The notes: generated from the sequence alone by a model not told the origin. 64,000 bases of DNA from Candidatus Mediterraneibacter surreyensis (GCA_019118885.1 DWYB01000024.1:1-64000), one strand, 5' to 3'; numbered from the stretch's first letter, positions 45,683-55,358 are shown. Made by a program: numbers and translations.

Positions 45683-46915
45683 ATGAGTAAAGAAAAAGTA
45701 GTTTTAGCATATTCAGGCGGACTTGACACAACAGCGATTATTCCGTGGCTGAAAGAGACATTTGGTTATGACGTAATCTGCTGCTGTATCGACTGCGGAC
45801 AGGGCGAGGAGCTTGACGGACTCGACGAGAGGGCAAAACTCTCCGGAGCTTCCAAATTATATATCGAAAATATTGTTGACGAATTTGCCGAGGATTTCAT
45901 CATGCCGTGCGTAAAAGCAGGCGCTGTATACGAGAACGCATATCTGCTCGGAACTTCCATGGCACGTCCTGCCATCGCAAAGAAACTGGTTGAGATTGCA
46001 CGTAAGGAAGGCGCTGTTGCCATCTGCCACGGCGCTACAGGAAAAGGGAACGACCAGATCCGTTTCGAGCTTGGCATCAAGGCTCTCGCTCCGGACATCA
46101 AGATCATTGCTCCGTGGCGTATGACAGATCTCTGGACAATGCAGTCCCGTGAAGATGAGATCGAATACTGCAAATCACACGGCATCGATCTTCCGTTCGA
46201 CACAAAACACAGCTACAGCCGTGACCGTAACCTGTGGCATATCAGCCATGAGGGTCTGGAGCTGGAAGATCCGTCTGTAGAACCGAATTATGACGATCTC
46301 CTTGTACTTACAGTACCGCCGCAGAAAGCTCCGGACGAGCCGGAATATGTGACAATGACATTCGAGGCAGGCGTTCCGAAAACAATCAACGGCAAAGAAA
46401 TGAAAGTAGCCGACATCATCAAAGAGCTCAACACACTGGGCGGAAAACACGGCATCGGCATCATTGATATCGTGGAGAACCGTGTAGTAGGTATGAAATC
46501 CCGCGGCGTATACGAGACACCGGGCGGAACGATCCTGATGGCCGCTCATCAGCAGCTGGAAGAGCTGATCCTCGACCGCGCTACATATGAAGTGAAGAAA
46601 GAAATGGGCAATAAGCTTGCTCAGGTCGTATATGAGGGAAAATGGTTCACACCGCTCTGCGAAGCGATCCGCGCATTTGTTGATGTGACACAGCAGTATG
46701 TGACTGGCGAAGTAAAATTCAAACTGTACAAAGGAAACATCATCAAAGCCGGCGAGACTTCCCCGTACTCCCTGTACAGTGAGTCACTGGCAAGCTTCAC
46801 AACAGGCGATATGTATGACCACCACGACGCAGACGGATTTATCACACTGTTCGGCCTGCCGCTGAAGGTCCGCGCCATGAAGATGCAGGAGCTCTCAAAA
46901 GAGAATCAGAAATAG
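45683..46915 (+). CDS. argG: Argininosuccinate synthase
   Basis: Ligates citrulline and aspartate with ATP. N-terminal PP-loop VVLAYSGGLDTTAI; YLLGTSMARPAIAKK; GATGKGNDQIRFELG; SYSRDRNLWHISHEG. 410 residues. RBS AGGAGG. argH is not directly downstream; a terminator follows, so the gene is monocistronic, separate from the argC-argD cluster but with a matching operator motif. Confidence 0.97.
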   Translation: MSKEKVVLAYSGGLDTTAIIPWLKETFGYDVICCCIDCGQGEELDGLDERAKLSGASKLYIENIVDEFAEDFIMPCVKAGAVYENAYLLGTSMARPAIAKKLVEIARKEGAVAICHGATGKGNDQIRFELGIKALAPDIKIIAPWRMTDLWTMQSREDEIEYCKSHGIDLPFDTKHSYSRDRNLWHISHEGLELEDPSVEPNYDDLLVLTVPPQKAPDEPEYVTMTFEAGVPKTINGKEMKVADIIKELNTLGGKHGIGIIDIVENRVVGMKSRGVYETPGGTILMAAHQQLEELILDRATYEVKKEMGNKLAQVVYEGKWFTPLCEAIRAFVDVTQQYVTGEVKFKLYKGNIIKAGETSPYSLYSESLASFTTGDMYDHHDADGFITLFGLPLKVRAMKMQELSKENQK

Positions 46916-46930
46916 AAAAGTTAAGAGAAA

Positions 46931-46966
46931 AAGACGGAAACCGGGAAACCGGAATCCGTCTTTTTT
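46931..46966 (+). terminator. Terminator of argG
   Basis: AAGACGGAAACCGG, GAAA loop, CCGGAATCCGTCTT, then T6. Mismatched A-A in the middle of the stem, otherwise ideal. Confidence 0.9.
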
Positions 46967-46999
46967 CATTTTATACAGCTCTTTCTTCGGAAATGAAGC

Positions 47000-48085
47000 T
47001 TACTGGTTTTCTTTTTCATATATGCGTATCAGCTTCTGAAATTCCTCGTTGTCCCGCAGAAATGCATAATCCTTTCCCGTTTTCATCTCTGCCAGCAGCC
47101 CCGGCAGTATTTTCTCCGCATAAGTCTCCATCGCTTTGTCATACTTTCTTCCGAAATTTTCTTTCCCGTATAAATGGCAGTAAAACGCAGACTCCGACAT
47201 ATGCTGGGGCTCCGTCAGCATCCGGAGCATTTCCCGGATATATGCAATACTCTTTTCTACGTCTTTCTTCTTTAACGCCAGATCCATCGGCAGGAGCAGG
47301 GGACTGTAACCCCATTGGTCATACAACAGAGCGGTCTGTTCCCCGGCAGACGCGATCTTTTCCGCCCGTTCCATATCCCCCTCCTCAAAAGCAATATTCA
47401 TCAGCATGGACAGCACGATGCTGAGATCGTTAAGCACATCTGTGAGTTTCCGTTCCAGCAGCACCGCCGCCTCATCATGTTTCTCCTGTGCAAGCAGAAG
47501 ACGTGCATTGAGGATTCTCTTATCTGCCTGCTGCTTCGGCAGGGAATCGAGCATCTTTTGGGCTTTCTCATACTCTTTCTTCATTATATATTCGCTCGCC
47601 AGCATATAAGCGGCGGCATTTTTCACCTGTTCGTCCCCGCTGCATTCGGTCACGCGTTCATACCATGAATATATCTTCTCTTCATATTTTTCTCTGTCTG
47701 TACTCCAGCCGCCGGACATCATCAGTAATCCCTGCACCATAGAAGCCATCATATGGATCAGTTTCCCGCAGTTCGGATACTCCCGCACCTTCTGTTCCGC
47801 CGCGTCAAATGCCATCTCCAGGCCCTGCTCCTCCATGATCGCTACAATCTTGTTACATATCTCTGCGATCTCATTGTCGGAGAGTTCCTCCTGAAAACAG
47901 AGAAGTGTATTGACGTCAGTATTGAGGAGACGCGCCAGAGCAGGCAGTATTGCGATATCAGGATAACTGCTGCCTCTCTCCCACTTATTGACCGCCGGTG
48001 CGGATACACCAAGACGCTGTGCCACCTGCTCCTGTGTAAGTCCCTGTTCTTTTCTCTTCCTGCGTATCACTTCACCCACCGGCAT
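47000..48085 (-). CDS. XRE-family regulator with TPR-like C-terminus
   Basis: 361 residues from ATG 48085, which follows GAGGAGG. N-terminal HTH_3 domain (LTQEQVAQRLGVSAPAVNKWERG, residues about 16-38, and DIAILPALARLLNTDVNTLL), then about 270 residues of helical repeats resembling TPRs (EKAQKMLDSLPKQQADKRILNARLLLAQ by position 170-200, MERAEKIASAGEQ). This architecture is that of peptide- or partner-sensing regulators, but no peptide gene is seen. Many Clostridia have several such paralogues with unknown targets. Confidence 0.88.
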   Translation of the reverse strand: MPVGEVIRRKRKEQGLTQEQVAQRLGVSAPAVNKWERGSSYPDIAILPALARLLNTDVNTLLCFQEELSDNEIAEICNKIVAIMEEQGLEMAFDAAEQKVREYPNCGKLIHMMASMVQGLLMMSGGWSTDREKYEEKIYSWYERVTECSGDEQVKNAAAYMLASEYIMKKEYEKAQKMLDSLPKQQADKRILNARLLLAQEKHDEAAVLLERKLTDVLNDLSIVLSMLMNIAFEEGDMERAEKIASAGEQTALLYDQWGYSPLLLPMDLALKKKDVEKSIAYIREMLRMLTEPQHMSESAFYCHLYGKENFGRKYDKAMETYAEKILPGLLAEMKTGKDYAFLRDNEEFQKLIRIYEKENQ

Positions 48086-48207
48086 ATCTGTATCCTCCTC
48101 ATCAATTTTCCTGTTATGCATATTTCATCTTATACATATTCTTCCTGCACACATTATACCAGTTTACATATGCCCCTCACAACTGAACCTTTTTCACAAA
48201 TACAGAC

Positions 48208-48244
48208 AAAAAAGTAACCGGCAGTTAATAAGAATAACTGCCGG
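48208..48244 (-). terminator. Terminator of the C39-like protease gene
   Basis: CCGGCAGTTA (48218-48227) / TAACTGCCGG (48235-48244), 10-bp stem; on the minus strand TTACTTTTTTG follows. Confidence 0.85.
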
Positions 48245-48252
48245 CTTAGCCT

Positions 48253-49146
48253 CTACATCGCCGTATACACCCACAGATTGTTGATCTGGTACTCCAGCCT
48301 GCTGTAATCCCACAGCTTCTCACTGCGCACCCGGCTGTTCGGATCGTTTACCCGGATCTTCCCGTCTTCGACTCCGGTCAGTACGATAAAGTGTCCGGTC
48401 GTTGTAAAATCTCCCGGTCTCATGCTGCATATGATCGGATGACCGTTTTCCAGAGCGGAAAAGACTGCATCCTCGCTCAGGCCCAGCTCTTCCCCGTGGA
48501 TTCCAAACTGCTGCGCGCCGTCCGTCATCAATGTCCAGCTAGTGCCGGAATCTCCCGCATAATATCCGTTCTCAGCGGAAAACTGCGCCACCTTATACGG
48601 CGTTATAGTATTGTCGCCTGTCAGTCCAGACGCCACCATGGCGATTGCCGTCGGCCCGCATCCGTTGACAGCGATCATGTCATCCGAATAAAGCGCATAT
48701 CCCCATCGTTCATCCCACTGAAGGAGCAGAGGAATCTGACCTTGTACTACTTCACCAACTGTGTCCGCCGGCGGTGTATCTTTCTTTTCCGGATAATCAA
48801 AAACAAAATCCACTGTCTCCTCATTGTTTTTCAACAGTTCAATCAGCTGTTCCGGGTACTGATCTTTATTCGCCATCACTTCTCTCACTTTCGGGTTGAA
48901 CAGAGCCCTTACTGCCAGACTGCTCTTTCCGCTGATCATATCTTTTGCCCAAAGAACCGCCATAATCATCGGTATGGTAATCGCGATACAGAGAATACTT
49001 TTCAGAATTCTGTGCCTTCTCCTCCGCCTTCTCCTTTTTCCGCGTTTTTTAGACCTGCCGCCTCCTGTATATCGGCTTTCCTCATATCTGTTTACTTTAT
49101 ATCTGTTCCCCCTGTATCCGCTCTCGCTTTCCCAGTCCTCCCACAT
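48253..49146 (-). CDS. Membrane-anchored C39-like cysteine peptidase
   Basis: 297 residues: an Arg/Lys-rich cytoplasmic N-terminus (about 1-47), one TM (about 48-68), a linker, then a papain-like C39_2 domain outside the cell. Catalytic Cys163 in NGCGPTAIAMVASGL, His252 in GHFIVLTG, Asp in NDPNS. Unlike bacteriocin-processing C39 domains it has no ABC transporter attached. Target unknown; such proteins are frequent in Lachnospiraceae. RBS AAAGGAGGAG. Monocistronic with a terminator. Confidence 0.88.
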   Translation of the reverse strand: MWEDWESESGYRGNRYKVNRYEESRYTGGGRSKKRGKRRRRRRRHRILKSILCIAITIPMIMAVLWAKDMISGKSSLAVRALFNPKVREVMANKDQYPEQLIELLKNNEETVDFVFDYPEKKDTPPADTVGEVVQGQIPLLLQWDERWGYALYSDDMIAVNGCGPTAIAMVASGLTGDNTITPYKVAQFSAENGYYAGDSGTSWTLMTDGAQQFGIHGEELGLSEDAVFSALENGHPIICSMRPGDFTTTGHFIVLTGVEDGKIRVNDPNSRVRSEKLWDYSRLEYQINNLWVYTAM

Positions 49147-49239
49147 AAGGGCATCTCCTCCTTTTCTATAAGAAGATGATACCCGTATTTTCCGGCAAAC
49201 TTTTAGAATAAATTCTTAAGATTCATCGACTGATTTTTT

Positions 49240-49271
49240 AAAAAAATATTAGCGCCGGCATATACCGGCGC
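49240..49271 (-). terminator. Terminator of the uracil permease gene
   Basis: GCGCCGG (49252-49258), CATATA loop, CCGGCGC (49265-49271); on the minus strand followed by TAATATTTTTTT. Confidence 0.88.
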
Positions 49272-49285
49272 CAGATCACATCTAT

Positions 49286-50545
49286 TTAATCTTCCCTGTC
49301 ATTGGTAAGATTCAGCCTGTCAAAGATATAGAACATCAGTCCCATGAGCATGCCTACCACACAGGCAAGCACCATTCCCGTAAGCTGAATACTTCCGAAC
49401 TGTACCGTGATACCGGACAGGCCGACTACAAAGATAACAGAAGTCATAGCCATATTTCTGGATCTGTTATAGTCCACCTGTGACTCTACCAGAATGCGGA
49501 TACCCGATGTACCGATCATACCGTACAGCAAGAACGAAATGCCGCCGATAACAGGTCCCGGGATCGTATTGATCAGTGTTGTCATCTTTCCGATAAAGGA
49601 GCAGATGATGGACAGCACTGCCGCCCCGCCGATCACATACACGCTGTAGACCTTTGTCATCGCCATGACTCCGATATTCTCTCCGTATGTCGTCGTCGGA
49701 ACAGAACCGATCAGACCGGAGAGCATACTGGAAAAGTTATCAGCAAAGAGGGAGCGGTGGAGCCCCGGATCTTTTAAGAGATCTCTGCCTACGATCTTGC
49801 TGGTCACGATCTGATGGCCGATATGCTCTGATGTAATAACAAGCAATACCGGAATAATGATCACGATCGCCTCCCACTTAAATTTCGGCGTAGAAAAGTT
49901 CGGGATTGAAAAGAGCGGTGCTGCTGCAACCTGCGAAAAATCCACAATGCCGCAGGCAAGGGCTGCTATATAGCCGGCAATAATAGCGATCAGGATCGGA
50001 ATAACCGACAAAAAGCCGCGGAATAAAACAGAACCAAGCACAGCCACCAGAAGTGTTACGAGAAATACGATCACATTTTTTACATCGATCACTTCATCCG
50101 TAAGTCCCGCATTAGACGCCGCTGTTCCTGCAAGTTCCAGCCCGATCAGGGCTACAACAGGGCCCATTGCCGCAGGCGGCAGCACTACATCGATCCAGTC
50201 AGATCCGAATTTGTAGATTAATACAGCCAATATACATCCAAGGAATCCCACTACAACGAATCCGCCCAGTGCGTATTCATAGCCCCATTTTGAGATAACC
50301 ACTCCAGCCGGCGCCAGAAAAGCAAAACTGGATCCCAGATATGCCGGTGCTCTTCCTTTTGTGATCAGGATAAAGAGAAGTGTGCCGATCCCATTCATAA
50401 AAAGCACGACCGCAGGGTTAATGCCGAATACAAACGGCACCAGCACGGACGCGCCGAACATCGCAAACATATGCTGGATGCTCAGGGGCACCAGCATTTT
50501 AAAGGGTACTTTCTCTTCCACCTGAATGATTCTTTTGTTTTCCAT
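49286..50545 (-). CDS. uraA: Uracil permease (UraA/NCS2 family)
   Basis: 419-residue NCS2 transporter with about 14 TMs. Key motif PTTTYGENIGVMAMTKVYS, the UraA form rather than the xanthine/urate form; also ITSEHIGHQIVTSKI with the Glu of the substrate site. Imports uracil by proton symport. RBS GAGGACTT. Single gene with its own terminator; no pyrimidine operon is visible. Confidence 0.92.
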   Translation of the reverse strand: MENKRIIQVEEKVPFKMLVPLSIQHMFAMFGASVLVPFVFGINPAVVLFMNGIGTLLFILITKGRAPAYLGSSFAFLAPAGVVISKWGYEYALGGFVVVGFLGCILAVLIYKFGSDWIDVVLPPAAMGPVVALIGLELAGTAASNAGLTDEVIDVKNVIVFLVTLLVAVLGSVLFRGFLSVIPILIAIIAGYIAALACGIVDFSQVAAAPLFSIPNFSTPKFKWEAIVIIIPVLLVITSEHIGHQIVTSKIVGRDLLKDPGLHRSLFADNFSSMLSGLIGSVPTTTYGENIGVMAMTKVYSVYVIGGAAVLSIICSFIGKMTTLINTIPGPVIGGISFLLYGMIGTSGIRILVESQVDYNRSRNMAMTSVIFVVGLSGITVQFGSIQLTGMVLACVVGMLMGLMFYIFDRLNLTNDRED

Positions 50546-50601
50546 GTAAGTCCTCCTGTTCTCTCATTCTCATCAGTAACCTTTTCCATTCTATCATACT
50601 A

Positions 50602-51666
50602 TCAGATGAAAGGAAACGCCAAATGGCACACCTCATTTATAACCCTCGCTGCATTCTCATATGCGATCTTATCGATCTGACGCGGTGTAATCCCCTCTCT
50701 CCTCATCGCTTCCCATACACGATCCATATCCTGGACGCCCTGTATGCCCGCCGGCAGAGAATCCGGATCAAACCCGTCAAAATCCGATCCCAGGGCCACC
50801 GAATCCTCTCCGGATTTCCGGATCATCCAAGCCGCATGAGCTGCGATATCATCCGGATCTGCAACGCCCTCTTCTCTTAGAAATGCAGAATAGAAATTAA
50901 TACCGGCCAGTCCGCCGTTATTTCCCAGAGCCCGCAGCATCTCATCACTTAAGTTACGGGGATGGGCACACAGACTTCGGGCATTTGAGTGGGAAGCCAC
51001 AATCGGCGTACGGCTGCACCGGATGCAATCCCAAAAACCGCCGTCGGACAGATGGGATACGTCGATGAGCATTCCCATATCATTCATCCTTTCCACCACT
51101 TCTTTTCCAAAATGGGTAAGCCCCTTTTCCATGACAGACCTGTTTCTGCTGTTGGGATATCCGATGCAGTTCTCATAATTCCAGGTCAGCGTGATAAGAC
51201 GGACATCGCGCTCATACAGATCATCCAGCCTTTCCAGATCCCCGTCCAGCACTCCGCCTTCCTCTACTGTCAGGATTCCGGCTGTATTTCTTCCGTTTTC
51301 CGCTTCATAGACCAGGCATCCCGGAAAACTCCGTGGAGATGAAGCCTGCTGATGCGCATATTCCAGCATTTCCTGCACCGCCCTGTAGGCACTGTTCCAG
51401 TTGTACGCTCTCCTTTCTCCCGGATACGCCGCGCCATTTCCGGGATATACAGCTCCATTTTCCGGATACTCTGCTGCATTTACATAGCATGCAAAGAATT
51501 GTGCCGCCGCTCCTCCCCGGCTCAGCCGTTCGATGTCTACACACAAATCATTCTTCAGCATGCCCTGCTGACTGCCCTGATTTTTCATTTTCCCTGAGCA
51601 GCGCCGGTCATCCTCCGCCTTCTGCAGCTCACTTAACGTATCACAGTGCATATCGATCCATCTCAT
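50602..51666 (-). CDS. Membrane dipeptidase (peptidase M19, renal dipeptidase-like)
   Basis: 354 residues. Zn site: WIDMHCDTLSE near the start, the bridging Glu in LTVEEGGVL, and IDVSHLSDGGFWD, ASHSNARSLCAHPRNL (His), and GSDFDGF. Start ATG 51666 follows GGAGGAAAAAAA; the frame is open to 51693. An odd low-complexity insertion with three repeats of YPENGA/YPGNGA-type residues (about 75-95) is encoded by short tandem DNA repeats. Divergent from the C26 hydrolase. Confidence 0.92.
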   Translation of the reverse strand: MRWIDMHCDTLSELQKAEDDRRCSGKMKNQGSQQGMLKNDLCVDIERLSRGGAAAQFFACYVNAAEYPENGAVYPGNGAAYPGERRAYNWNSAYRAVQEMLEYAHQQASSPRSFPGCLVYEAENGRNTAGILTVEEGGVLDGDLERLDDLYERDVRLITLTWNYENCIGYPNSRNRSVMEKGLTHFGKEVVERMNDMGMLIDVSHLSDGGFWDCIRCSRTPIVASHSNARSLCAHPRNLSDEMLRALGNNGGLAGINFYSAFLREEGVADPDDIAAHAAWMIRKSGEDSVALGSDFDGFDPDSLPAGIQGVQDMDRVWEAMRREGITPRQIDKIAYENAARVINEVCHLAFPFI

Positions 51667-51780
51667 ATTTTTTTCCTCCGATTCGGAAATCATTTCATTT
51701 CATACTATGTATATTTTTCCAGTTTCTTACATACTCTATCATACATCATTACATGTACACTGTCCAAAAAGGAGTTATAT

Positions 51781-52512
51781 ATGGAACCCAGAATCGGTAT
51801 CGTCACCTGCGGCTTTACACAGGACCGCCAGTTTGTCACTAATCCGTATATCCAGTCCGTCCGGTACGCGAAAGGAATTCCTATCATCCTTCCCCTTGTC
51901 CGCAGCGATCATCTGCTGGACGAGTACGCAAGACTCTGCGACGGATTTCTCTTCTGCGGCGGCGGTGACATCACTCCTCTCTTATTCGGGGAAGAGCCGC
52001 GTGAAGGAAACGGAAATACTGACATCACTGTAGACCTCTTTCAGATCCGTCTAATGAAGCGGATTCTCGCCTCCGGGAAACCTGTGTTCGCCATCTGCCG
52101 GGGGATGCAGATCCTGAATGTGGCATGCGGAGGCACCATCTGGCAGGACATGTCTCTGATTCCCGGAGAAGTCCTGGATCATATGCAGCAGTCCGCCAGA
52201 CGAAGCGAAGTCAGCCACCGGATCCGAACGGAACGGGGAAGTCTGCTGAAAAAATGTATCGGATCCTGCCTGTTCGTAAACAGTTTTCACCACCAGGCGG
52301 TCAATATGCCTGGAAAAGATATCCGCGTAAGCGCCCGCGCCCAGGATCATACGATCGAAGCCATAGAGCTGATCTCCCATCCGTTTGCCATAGGCGTACA
52401 GTGGCATCCGGAATGCATGTACCGTGTATCTCCGGAGATGCGGGAACTTTTTCACGAATTTGTCTTTAGTTCACTCATAAACTCCGGACACGCCGGACAT
52501 ACTAACCTCTGA
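51781..52512 (+). CDS. Gamma-glutamyl-gamma-aminobutyrate hydrolase-like (peptidase C26)
   Basis: 243-residue class I glutamine-amidotransferase fold. Nucleophile Cys106 in AICRGMQ, His209 and Glu211 in QWHPE. PuuD-type enzymes cleave gamma-glutamyl bonds; the actual substrate here is unknown. ATG 51781 follows AAAAAGGAG; the frame is open upstream through the promoter region. The neighbouring dipeptidase suggests a shared peptide or gamma-glutamyl catabolic role, but that is conjecture. Confidence 0.9.
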   Translation: MEPRIGIVTCGFTQDRQFVTNPYIQSVRYAKGIPIILPLVRSDHLLDEYARLCDGFLFCGGGDITPLLFGEEPREGNGNTDITVDLFQIRLMKRILASGKPVFAICRGMQILNVACGGTIWQDMSLIPGEVLDHMQQSARRSEVSHRIRTERGSLLKKCIGSCLFVNSFHHQAVNMPGKDIRVSARAQDHTIEAIELISHPFAIGVQWHPECMYRVSPEMRELFHEFVFSSLINSGHAGHTNL

Positions 52513-52540
52513 GATCATATTTATTAAGGAGGGACCAACC

Positions 52541-52723
52541 ATGTCAGAAATATCAATTCTTGATCTTCAGAACCTTCGCCATCTCATCGGCGGATATTCA
52601 ACCACACACTGCAAGATGACGGATTACGCGTCAAAAACCGAAGATCCGGAGATCAAAAAACTGTTCCAGGATGCAGCGGACTCCGCGATGAAGAACAAAC
52701 AGGAACTGATGAAATTTCTGTAA
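52541..52723 (+). CDS. Small CotF-like spore coat protein (60 residues)
   Basis: 60-residue helical protein (LQNLRHLIGGYSTTHCKMTDYA, residues 9-30 by ends; PEIKKLFQDAADSAMKNKQELMKFL at the C-terminus) matching half of the coat-F/ferritin-like helical fold. Strong RBS AAGGAGGG. It is directly followed by a second CotF-like gene; the two may form one four-helix unit. Spore function by family inference. Confidence 0.75.
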   Translation: MSEISILDLQNLRHLIGGYSTTHCKMTDYASKTEDPEIKKLFQDAADSAMKNKQELMKFL

Positions 52724-52799
52724 ATCTGAAGATACGATGATAACAGTCTATCGCATGAGACGCCGAAACAGAGAAAAAAGAATACAGAGAGGTATAATA

Positions 52800-53048
52800 A
52801 TGGACGAAAAAACAATGGTAGCCGACGCCCTTGTCGGCATAAACGGAGAACTGAAAATGTTCGGGGATATGATCCCTCAGACAGAGAACAAAGAACTGAA
52901 ACAATGTCTGAAACAGATGCGCAATCAGTGCGAGATGTCACAGGAGAAGATGTATGACGCGGCCCGGGAGCGGAGCTATTATGTTCCGGCCGAGAAGGCA
53001 ACTCAGCAGGAAATCGATCATGTGAAATCTATCGTGCAGGCCAACTAA
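52800..53048 (+). CDS. Small CotF-like spore coat protein (82 residues)
   Basis: 82 residues from ATG 52800 (RBS AGAGAGG). Two helices (TMVADALVGINGELKMFGDM; TENKELKQCLKQMRNQCEM) followed by the coat-F end AARERSYYVPAEKATQQEIDHVK, in which the Tyr-Tyr-x-Pro-Ala pattern is typical. Probably co-expressed with the 60-residue partner 76 bp upstream. Confidence 0.82.
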   Translation: MDEKTMVADALVGINGELKMFGDMIPQTENKELKQCLKQMRNQCEMSQEKMYDAARERSYYVPAEKATQQEIDHVKSIVQAN

Positions 53049-53081
53049 CGGGCAATACGGATAAGGATCATAAACAGGAAT

Positions 53082-53130
53082 CGGGAACACAGACAGACTT
53101 CTCATCTGACTATGTTCCCGTTTGATTTTA
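53082..53130 (+). terminator. Terminator after the coat-F pair
   Basis: CGGGAACA (53082-53089) / TGTTCCCG (53113-53120) with an inner CAGA/TCTG pairing, then TTTGATTTTA. It overlaps the 3' end of the convergent HAD gene. Confidence 0.65.
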
Positions 53131-53985
53131 TCTCATTAATTGTCGTTTCAGAATCCACTCCACCGCTTTCGCCGCCCCGTCACAGGCATTGCTGGCCGTC
53201 ACATGATCTGCCTGCTTTTTCAGCTCTTCTACCGCATTTCCCATTGCGATCTTCAGTCCTGCCGCTTCGAACATGGACAGATCGTTCTCTCCGTCTCCGA
53301 TGCAGGCGATCTCCTCTTTTCTGATTCCCAGATGCCGCGCAAGTTCCGCAATCGCCCGTCCTTTCGATGCGTCTTTTGAATAGACTTCCACATAAATACC
53401 GGTATATGCGGCTCTAAGATCAGGATACCGCTCCAATACAGATCGTACCTCCTGCTTTGCGCGCGGAGAAAGAAAATAGAACTGAAACTCCTCGACTTCA
53501 TGTCCGCCTCTTCTGATAAACTCCTCCATACTCCTGACGCAATATACTCCTCTTGCGTCCTTTCCGTATATCAGCTGGCCTGCCATCGTAAGGGCACGCC
53601 CCTGCAGGAGATATCTATGCCTGATATGAGAGGCGATCCCCAGACGTAACTTTCCGCACTCTTTAAGAAGCGGCAGAGTATCTTTCTCCGGCACCGGTGC
53701 GCAAAATAGCTCTTTTCTCTCCTTGATATCCGTCACGCAGGCGCCGTTGGAACTGACCACATACCGGAATAAGCCTCTGTTTTTCTCCTCCTCCAAAGCG
53801 CCCGTGGCAAAGATCGTTCCCTCCGCCAGTCTGTGGGGTATACACTCCAGATTCCTGCCGGTTGTGGGAACTATGATAATGCCTCTGTCCGCCGCTTTTC
53901 TGAGAGCTCCCAGCGTTACGTCGGTCATACGGCTCCTCCTGTCAAGACATGTTCCGTCCATATCCACTGCGAGTAATTTTATCAT
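53128..53985 (-). CDS. Cof-type HAD-IIB sugar phosphatase
   Basis: 285 residues. HAD motifs: DMDGTCLDRRSRMT, VVSSNGACV, Lys of DASKGRAIAELARHLG, and IGDGENDLSMFEAAG. Large cap of the C2B type. Dephosphorylates sugar phosphates or cofactors; substrate unassigned. Starts with an ATGA overlap on the FAD oxidoreductase stop, so the two are translationally coupled. Confidence 0.92.
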   Translation of the reverse strand: MIKLLAVDMDGTCLDRRSRMTDVTLGALRKAADRGIIIVPTTGRNLECIPHRLAEGTIFATGALEEEKNRGLFRYVVSSNGACVTDIKERKELFCAPVPEKDTLPLLKECGKLRLGIASHIRHRYLLQGRALTMAGQLIYGKDARGVYCVRSMEEFIRRGGHEVEEFQFYFLSPRAKQEVRSVLERYPDLRAAYTGIYVEVYSKDASKGRAIAELARHLGIRKEEIACIGDGENDLSMFEAAGLKIAMGNAVEELKKQADHVTASNACDGAAKAVEWILKRQLMR

Positions 53986-55358
53986 GCTCTTACTCCCGCG
54001 ATCTCCCGTGCTACATAGACTCCGCTGGCGGAAGCGTGCGACAGAGAATGTGTCACCCCGCTGCCGTCGCCGATCACATAAAGACCTTTGTGAACCGTCT
54101 CCAGATGTTCATCCAGTTTCACTTCCATGTTATAAAACTTCACTTCCACACCGTAGAGAAGCGTATCATCATTGGCAGTACCAGGCGCGATCTTGTCAAG
54201 CGCATATATCATCTCAATGATACCGTCAAGAATACGCTTTGGCAGAACAAGGCTTAAATCTCCCGGCGACGCAGATAAAGTAGGACGCACAAATCCTTCC
54301 TCAATTCGCTTCGCGGTGCTTCTCCTGCCGCGGATCAGATCACCGAATCTCTGAACAAGCACTCCTCCTCCCAACATATTAGACAGCCGTGCGATACTCT
54401 CGCCGTACCCGTTGCTGTCCTTGAAAGGCTCGGAGAAATGCTTCTCTACAAGGAGCGCAAAATTTGTATTCTCCGTCTGCTTTGCCGGATCCTCATAGCT
54501 GTGTCCGTTCACGGTCACGATCCCGTTGGTATTCTCATTTACAACGATCCCGTACGGGTTCATACAGAATGTGCGTACCTTGTCCTCAAACTTCTCCGTC
54601 CGGTATACGATCTTGCTCTCGTAGAGTTCATCCGTAAGATGGGAAAATATCACCGCCGGAATCTCTACCCTGACGCCGATGTCCACACGGTTCGATTTTG
54701 TGGGAATATCCAGACCCTGACAGATCTTCTCCATCCATTTGCTTCCGCTTCTTCCTACGGATACAATACATTTCTCACATTCATCCTCCTGATCACCGCT
54801 CAGGACTCTGTAACCGCCGTCCACGATCTCCAGATTATCCACATGACAGTTAAAACGGAATTCCACTTTATCCTTCAGCTCGTTATAAAGATTCTCAAGA
54901 ACAACATAGTTGATATCCGTTCCCAGATGCCGGACAGATGCATCCAGAAGCTTTAACTTGTTCTGCATGCAAAGCTTCTTGAACTTAGTGCCGGCCGTAG
55001 AATACATCTTCGTGCCTTCCCCGCCGTATCTGACATTGATCTCATCCACATAGTTCATCAGGTCAATTGCAGTTTCTTTGCCGATATACTCGTAAAGCGT
55101 ACCGCCAAAATCATTTGTAATATTATATTTTCCGTCCGAAAATGCCCCCGCTCCGCCGAATCCGCTCATGATCGCACATGTTTTACAGTTGATACAGCTC
55201 TTTACTTTCTTCCCGTCAATGGGGCATCTTCTCTTCTCCAGCGGATTCCCCGCTTCAAACACGGCCACCTTCAACTCCGGAGCCTTCTTCACCAGCTCAT
55301 ACGCGGCAAAAATCCCTCCGGGGCCCGCTCCGATTATGATCACGTCATATCTGCTCAT
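53982..55358 (-). CDS. FAD-dependent oxidoreductase with N-terminal Cys cluster
   Basis: 458 residues. Dinucleotide fold IIIGAGPGGIFAAYEL, second FAD motif YVIGDGSGVTHSLSHAS near the C-terminus. A conserved CPIDGKKVKSCINCKTCAIMSG segment (about 45-66, cited by its ends CPIDG and CAIMSG) has four Cys and may bind a metal or cluster. This uncharacterised family is widespread in anaerobes and annotated only as NAD(P)/FAD-dependent dehydrogenase. RBS AGGAGG. Upstream rubredoxin could serve as electron partner. Confidence 0.88.
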   Translation of the reverse strand: MSRYDVIIIGAGPGGIFAAYELVKKAPELKVAVFEAGNPLEKRRCPIDGKKVKSCINCKTCAIMSGFGGAGAFSDGKYNITNDFGGTLYEYIGKETAIDLMNYVDEINVRYGGEGTKMYSTAGTKFKKLCMQNKLKLLDASVRHLGTDINYVVLENLYNELKDKVEFRFNCHVDNLEIVDGGYRVLSGDQEDECEKCIVSVGRSGSKWMEKICQGLDIPTKSNRVDIGVRVEIPAVIFSHLTDELYESKIVYRTEKFEDKVRTFCMNPYGIVVNENTNGIVTVNGHSYEDPAKQTENTNFALLVEKHFSEPFKDSNGYGESIARLSNMLGGGVLVQRFGDLIRGRRSTAKRIEEGFVRPTLSASPGDLSLVLPKRILDGIIEMIYALDKIAPGTANDDTLLYGVEVKFYNMEVKLDEHLETVHKGLYVIGDGSGVTHSLSHASASGVYVAREIAGVRA

